Origin: Alentia gelatinosa
Taxonomy: Eukaryota; Annelida; Polychaeta; Phyllodocida; Polynoidae
Assembly: GCA_950022655.1 (NCBI GenBank)
Contig: OX465579.1
Coordinates: 39,907,950 to 39,971,949 of the forward strand
Reading direction: 5' to 3'
Length of the DNA stretch: 64,000 nt
A model generated the notes under the pieces. That model made no database searches and was not told where the DNA came from. It saw nothing but the letters and a program-made list of their open reading frames with translations. Shown here one piece after another: positions 59,952-64,000 of the stretch; the first letter of the stretch is position 1; the number at the start of each line of letters is the position of its first letter. Both the position numbers and the translations under genes were made by a program.

Positions 59952-60012
59952 CGAGAGAAGCTGAAACCAGCCCGGTCATCGTAGCCAACAGCAGAGCGCT
60001 GCGAAGCTCCAT
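59952..60012 (-). CDS. First coding exon: signal peptide of an unknown secreted/membrane protein
   Basis: The ATG (60012-60010) in a strong context (GGAAGATGG) opens 20 codons plus one base, ending at G|GTGAGTAAG. The peptide MELRSALLLATMTGLVSASL is a textbook signal sequence: charged start, hydrophobic core and small residues (V-S-A-S) before the likely cleavage. The intron is phase 1, the usual place after a signal-peptide exon. The gene continues to the left; the phase 1-1 exon at 45533-45655 is the only compatible downstream exon I could find. The mature protein is unknown. Confidence 0.65.
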
Positions 60013-60380
60013 CTTCCGACAAAATGTCGTCTGCTGCTCCGCCGAATGATCCTCACAATCTCAGGATAATCCACATAGAGTCAGTCCTTTCGGCTGGACA
60101 TAGATCGTCTGAGGAGAGGATAAGACCGATCCAGCACGGGATTTGACGCCGTGGTGTCACCGGACTCCGTGCTCTGTCGTCCGCCGTGGTTCTCAGTGAC
60201 CCAGTCTTGATGCACGTAAACACAGCGCCATGCTGCCCGCCGCGCCCACCGGTCTCTTCAGTGTTGACGGGATGTAGTGGCGACATGCCGGAGACGACGC
60301 GCCAGCAGCTACTTTTTAGGAACACCGGCTCTGAGGAAAATTGCCACCCGAACTCGTGGCACTTGCATTCTTCCATACCT
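60013..60380 (-). promoter_or_regulatory. GC-rich 5' UTR/promoter region
   Basis: GC- and CpG-rich DNA lies directly upstream of the signal-peptide ATG and contrasts with the AT-rich sequence beyond 60400. There is an ETS-type CGGAAG just before the ATG and no obvious TATA box. The open frames here on both strands are best explained by base composition. The transcription start is not determined. Confidence 0.45.
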
Positions 60381-61842
60381 CCCCCTAACCCCTTTTGAAT
60401 GTTAGTGGAAGGTTAAACGAATGTAGAAAGTATATGTAGTTGCAACTTAGGCTGACTATATATTGGCCTAGTGGAATGTATTTTGCATGTTGGATACAGC
60501 GATAACTAAAATAGATATAGGTTACATGTACAAACATCATGTAGGGATTTAAATAGTATGTTACATGCAATGTCAGTGAGTATCTGTCTACTGATATAAA
60601 CCTTCTCGTCAGCATCAGCAACACCATACAAAGCCATGTCTGTAGTTGTAATTCAATATCCAATCAGTCAACAATAGTTTGATGGGTTTTGTTTTCAATT
60701 GAACACATATAACTGTTTATTATTCGAAGTAACGCCTGAGCAAACTACATGCTAACCAAATAGCTTTTATATTATATTTGATTATGGCATTAGTTTTGTA
60801 TTCTAATCGAAAACGCAACATTAACACCGAAAGTATGTACTTTTGAAAAGTGTTTTTAATACTAGAACTTATCTATCATAGATCATGCATTACATTTGTG
60901 AAGTCTTCAATGTCAAGCTAGCCAGACAAAGTGAGATATGTTATCTTTTGTATGGTCGTTATTGTCTGAATTTATATAACTGGGACTTTCATGAAGCGTC
61001 TCAAAAAAAGCTTCCTGACAGAAACTAAGCGAAAAGGAAGAGAGCGCGGAGACTGAATTTTTTCCACTCAAGTGTCTGAAAGTTGTTGCTTCTCTTTTAG
61101 TAAATAGATTCTCCCATATACACTGCATACGGAGATAGACATATTGGTACTTTAAACGACTATATTGCTAGTATAACAGTATTGCACGTGCCTTTTGTAT
61201 CTAGATTGCTATCGAAGAATGAGGTAACAAAGGCTCTGCGGGGCCTTCTATTGCCTAGAGGTAGTGAGAATATAGCCATCATGGATAAGGATAGACCCAT
61301 CCTGAGATAAGGATAGACCCATATTAGTAACATGATAGCAGTTCTTAGCCATAAGGCGTAATTGAATAAATACTACGACTACATATAGTTGAATCTTGTA
61401 CTAGTGAAATTCAACTCTAGTCATATCTCATTGGCCAAGAAAATATCTTAATTTGTCCCTAATGATGAATTTCGCTTACATTAGTAACAATAGCTTACAA
61501 TAATAACGGATATGACAAAGCTATAATTACATGTACACTTATCCAGCTTCTATAATAGCCAGCCAATCGCTCAGAGGAGCAACTGGCGTGTCGGCTCCGT
61601 GTAACGAGATTGAGTTCACCGCTGATGACGAAGGCCTACCTCGCCCTAAATAACGCAACCTGCACGACCTGATAGTACTACGGTGGCAGCTTCCCAGCCT
61701 ACCTCGACTCGAACTGATTTGCACCGGTTCTCAGGGAGTCAAGGCTAATATGTTGTGAACAACGTATATACTATGACACAGTAGAATAAAGTTTGTTTCT
61801 TTAATTTTGCATGCATTTGAGTGTGTGTATTGGTTTTGGGAG
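60381..61842. other. AT-rich DNA, no gene seen
   Basis: No feature could be supported in this stretch. Confidence 0.45.
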
Positions 61843-62016
61843 ATGCTGGTGGTTGCATTGTTCTTGTCTCCGGCTCCCCTGGCAGCAGCGCAGCAGTAGC
61901 AGCAGCAGCTACTGCAGCTGCAGTGGCAGCAGCAGTTACAGTCGTATCCAGGCACAGGGGTTGTGGAGAACCACGTCCCTGGATATGCTGCTAAGGACAC
62001 CCAGTGGCGAAAGTAA
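61843..62016 (+). pseudogene. Small secreted-type ORF with in-frame TAG in a CAG tract
   Basis: An ATG (61843, AGATGC context) opens MLVVALFLSPAPLAAAQQ, a plausible signal peptide, and meets TAG at 61897-61899. The same frame then runs 38 codons: a Q/L-rich part in a CAG repeat, then SYPGTGVVENHVPGY and an end at TAA 62014-62016. The TAG sits in a CAG series, so a single C-to-T change explains it. CGAAA|GTAAGA at 62013 could instead be a splice donor, making this a first exon. It could be a pseudogene, a null allele, a readthrough gene or a sequencing error. No family is recognised. Confidence 0.35.
61882..61945 (+). repeat. Imperfect CAG/GCA trinucleotide repeat
   Basis: About 60 bp dominated by CAG units with CTA, CTG and TAG variants, inside the small ORF at 61843-62016. 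Confidence 0.9.
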
Positions 62017-64000
62017 GAACTATGTGTATATGTATTGGAGTCACACTCCGAGATAGCTGGCAACCAACCCCTGACCAAACCAAGATTTATGTTCATTATA
62101 TTTTGAGAGAGAAAAAATACACAGGAAAAGAAATAAGAAAATAAAAAAAAATGGCGTAGAGGTTATGACATAACACACTCTCAAAGCAGTACGAAATATC
62201 TGCTAGGTCAGTAACAAACAGTTCCGCTACTGGGCCAAGGCGGCCGCTTATCTAACCCGACCAGAACTAACTTTGTGTAACTCTGGTCGCCAGTTTAACT
62301 CCTAAATCGATCAGAATTTGATTTAAAAAATACCACATGACCAGTTTTGGCATCGTTTGTTTAAAATGTACAACCCATCCCATGTTTTCAATATCTCCTT
62401 CCTCTAGCAAACCACTACCTTTAGAATAATATGCATATGGTTTATGAATTTCTTCTAAAGAGATTGGACAATTTCTCCAGAAATTTTTCATGTTTCAGAT
62501 TTGGTAGTGGACAAATGACACAAAGAAAATAATTATTCAGCGTTACATAACTTTAGCGATTTATGCAAATTAAACCTATATCATTTCTAACAGTGAAAAC
62601 ATGTCGGTGTTTGTCATGGTCTGGGGCTGAGCGTCTGTGGGGAAGTTTAAACAATCAGATGGTTGGTGTGATTGCGGCTTAATTAAATAATATCATCTTT
62701 ATTTCCTGCAAATGAGAAAATTAATCTTTCAAAATAAGCTTGTCTATCTTTTTTTGCACGTGGATAAATCTTCAACCTGACATTTTCTTTAGATACATCT
62801 ATATTGTTATGAAGATAACTTGATTAAAGCTTACGAAAACTAGCCTCTATAGAGTTTCAAAGAAGTATCAATTAAGGGTTGCTTGACTGACATCTGCGTA
62901 AACCCAAGTCTTTCAGATGCCGTTGCTGATTGATTCAACGTTCATGGATTGTTTGAAAAAGGCTTGACAGGCGCGTGAAAGGAGGCGGGGGACATCATTT
63001 CACCACCTACTCTGAGAAGTGGAAATGAGGGGTGGGAGTACCTCCTCCAATACTTCCTTCTCCCATGCCCCTGCTTTGGGTGACGAACAGCCGACATCCT
63101 TCCTTACCCCGACCACTACTTGTCCTTTCTTCAGACGAATGCATTTGCCCACCGTCTTAGTATTTTTCCTCACGACCAGAGTGTCCCCGTCAGCCTAGCC
63201 CCCACAAACTTGCAATCTCCATTAACTTCCTCTCAGATCTTTTCCTGATAATGAGTGCTCGTGCTTCATTTCCTTTTCCCAATCCTTCTGGTTACAATTC
63301 CGTTCACCCTCCGCACCTCTCAAGAACTGTGACAAGATCGACACAAACGCCCAGTAGATAGGGCGACAGGAAGCTCAATCTATGCCGTTAATTAACTTTG
63401 AAAATGGGGTGAACTCTGTACTTTAACTATCGGGTATATAAGGATCAAATCTATTCATAGTTTAATCCACCGTGTAGGCCTATATATCACTCAAGGAAGA
63501 TATTTATCTACTGAGAAACAAATTAAGATATAGAGGGATACAGAATGATGAATGTAGTTTCAGACGAGAAAGCAAACTGAAATAAATTCCTGAGGTTACA
63601 TCTGTTTGATATGCAATTCGCATTGAAAGCATTATATAATAATAAATGCATACCCATAAGAAAATAAAATCAGAATATATTGGAGGAGCACAAGTAGGGG
63701 GCCTACATCGACGCTACGCTGGTTCCCCGGTCATCCGCTAGGGGGCTCGGCGGAATTAGACAGCCAGGTAGCCAGCGGTGTACACAGGCGGAACCCAGCC
63801 AACTGGATGGCACACTTGTATCAACGCAGGATAGTCACATGGAATTTGGTGATTCTCAACGGATTCCAAATAAAAGACCTTCGCCCATATAAGAAAAAGT
63901 CATTTAAAGTATGAACTACTAGCTTTGGTGGTTCCCTTATTATCATCGACAATCATTGTTAGTCCTCAGAAGCATTGATGCAAATATTTTCTATGCTGTC
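62017..64000. other. No supported gene; pyrimidine-rich stretch
   Basis: The plus strand of about 63040-63320 is strongly C/T-biased, without a repeat unit. A CTCF-like motif is listed separately. No coding frame could be supported. Confidence 0.4.
63735..63746 (+). promoter_or_regulatory. CTCF-like motif
   Basis: CCGCTAGGGGGC closely matches the conserved CTCF core, in a short GC-rich patch (63700-63790). Confidence 0.4.

Noticed and set aside
1..64000. CRISPR array, operon or prophage
   Set aside because: No regularly spaced short repeats with unique spacers and no bacterial-style gene clusters. The 180-bp repeats are tandem, without spacers, in animal DNA.

Overview
The window looks like nuclear DNA from an animal, probably a marine invertebrate. 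It is AT-leaning and gene-poor. It carries a Ty3/gypsy (Metaviridae) LTR retrotransposon, decayed LINE reverse transcriptases, tRNA-derived SINE-like pieces, foldback and terminal-inverted-repeat elements, and an interstitial TTAGGG tract. The few host coding signals are exon-sized and end at GT donors. Nothing bacterial is present (no operons, no Shine-Dalgarno-led ORFs). I cannot name the species from sequence alone.

Layout. 1-10 kb: mostly featureless AT-rich DNA with a hairpin at 1.9 kb and a SINE-like tail at 5.7 kb. 10-17.5 kb: a repeat district with two long foldbacks (10.1 and 13.2 kb), a SINE-like piece (11.8 kb), a diverged direct duplication full of small palindromes (13.55-14.4 kb), a LINE C-terminal remnant (14.6 kb), an inverted-repeat element (16.3-16.9 kb) and a perfect 49-bp tandem duplication (17.4 kb). 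17.5-26.5 kb: little that can be supported. 26.5-29.2 kb: a 2.7-kb noncoding element with 36-bp terminal inverted repeats. Its core is a 180-bp tandem array with an alternating A-B pattern, followed by inverted units, and nearly every unit carries a palindrome built from the box GGCGACGTAAAGAT. This is the most unusual object in the window.

32.1-38.5 kb: a complete Ty3/gypsy element on the minus strand, flanked by a 4-bp target duplication. Its two 263-bp LTRs look identical by eye, and gag and pol are open, so the insertion is young. Gag and Pol are in different frames, joined by a GGGAAAC slippery heptamer directly before the gag stop, with a possible pseudoknot downstream. A short, broken third reading frame follows pol. 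38.6-38.9 kb: a retroposed insertion with a 12-bp target duplication and two A-rich tails. 39.4-39.8 kb: degenerate telomeric repeat between inverted repeats. 42.3-43.3 and 53.1-54.0 kb: dead LINE reverse transcriptases on the minus strand.

Host gene signals lie mostly in the right half. A signal-peptide first exon (59952-60012, minus) with a GTGAGT donor sits beside a GC-rich upstream region. A phase 1-1 exon of 123 bp (45533-45655, minus) is phase-compatible with it and could belong to the same secreted or membrane gene. A GC-rich patch at 52.2-52.5 kb holds short ORFs and a strong CTCF-like motif. A small secreted-type ORF at 61.84 kb is interrupted by an in-frame TAG in its CAG tract. No complete host gene is visible.
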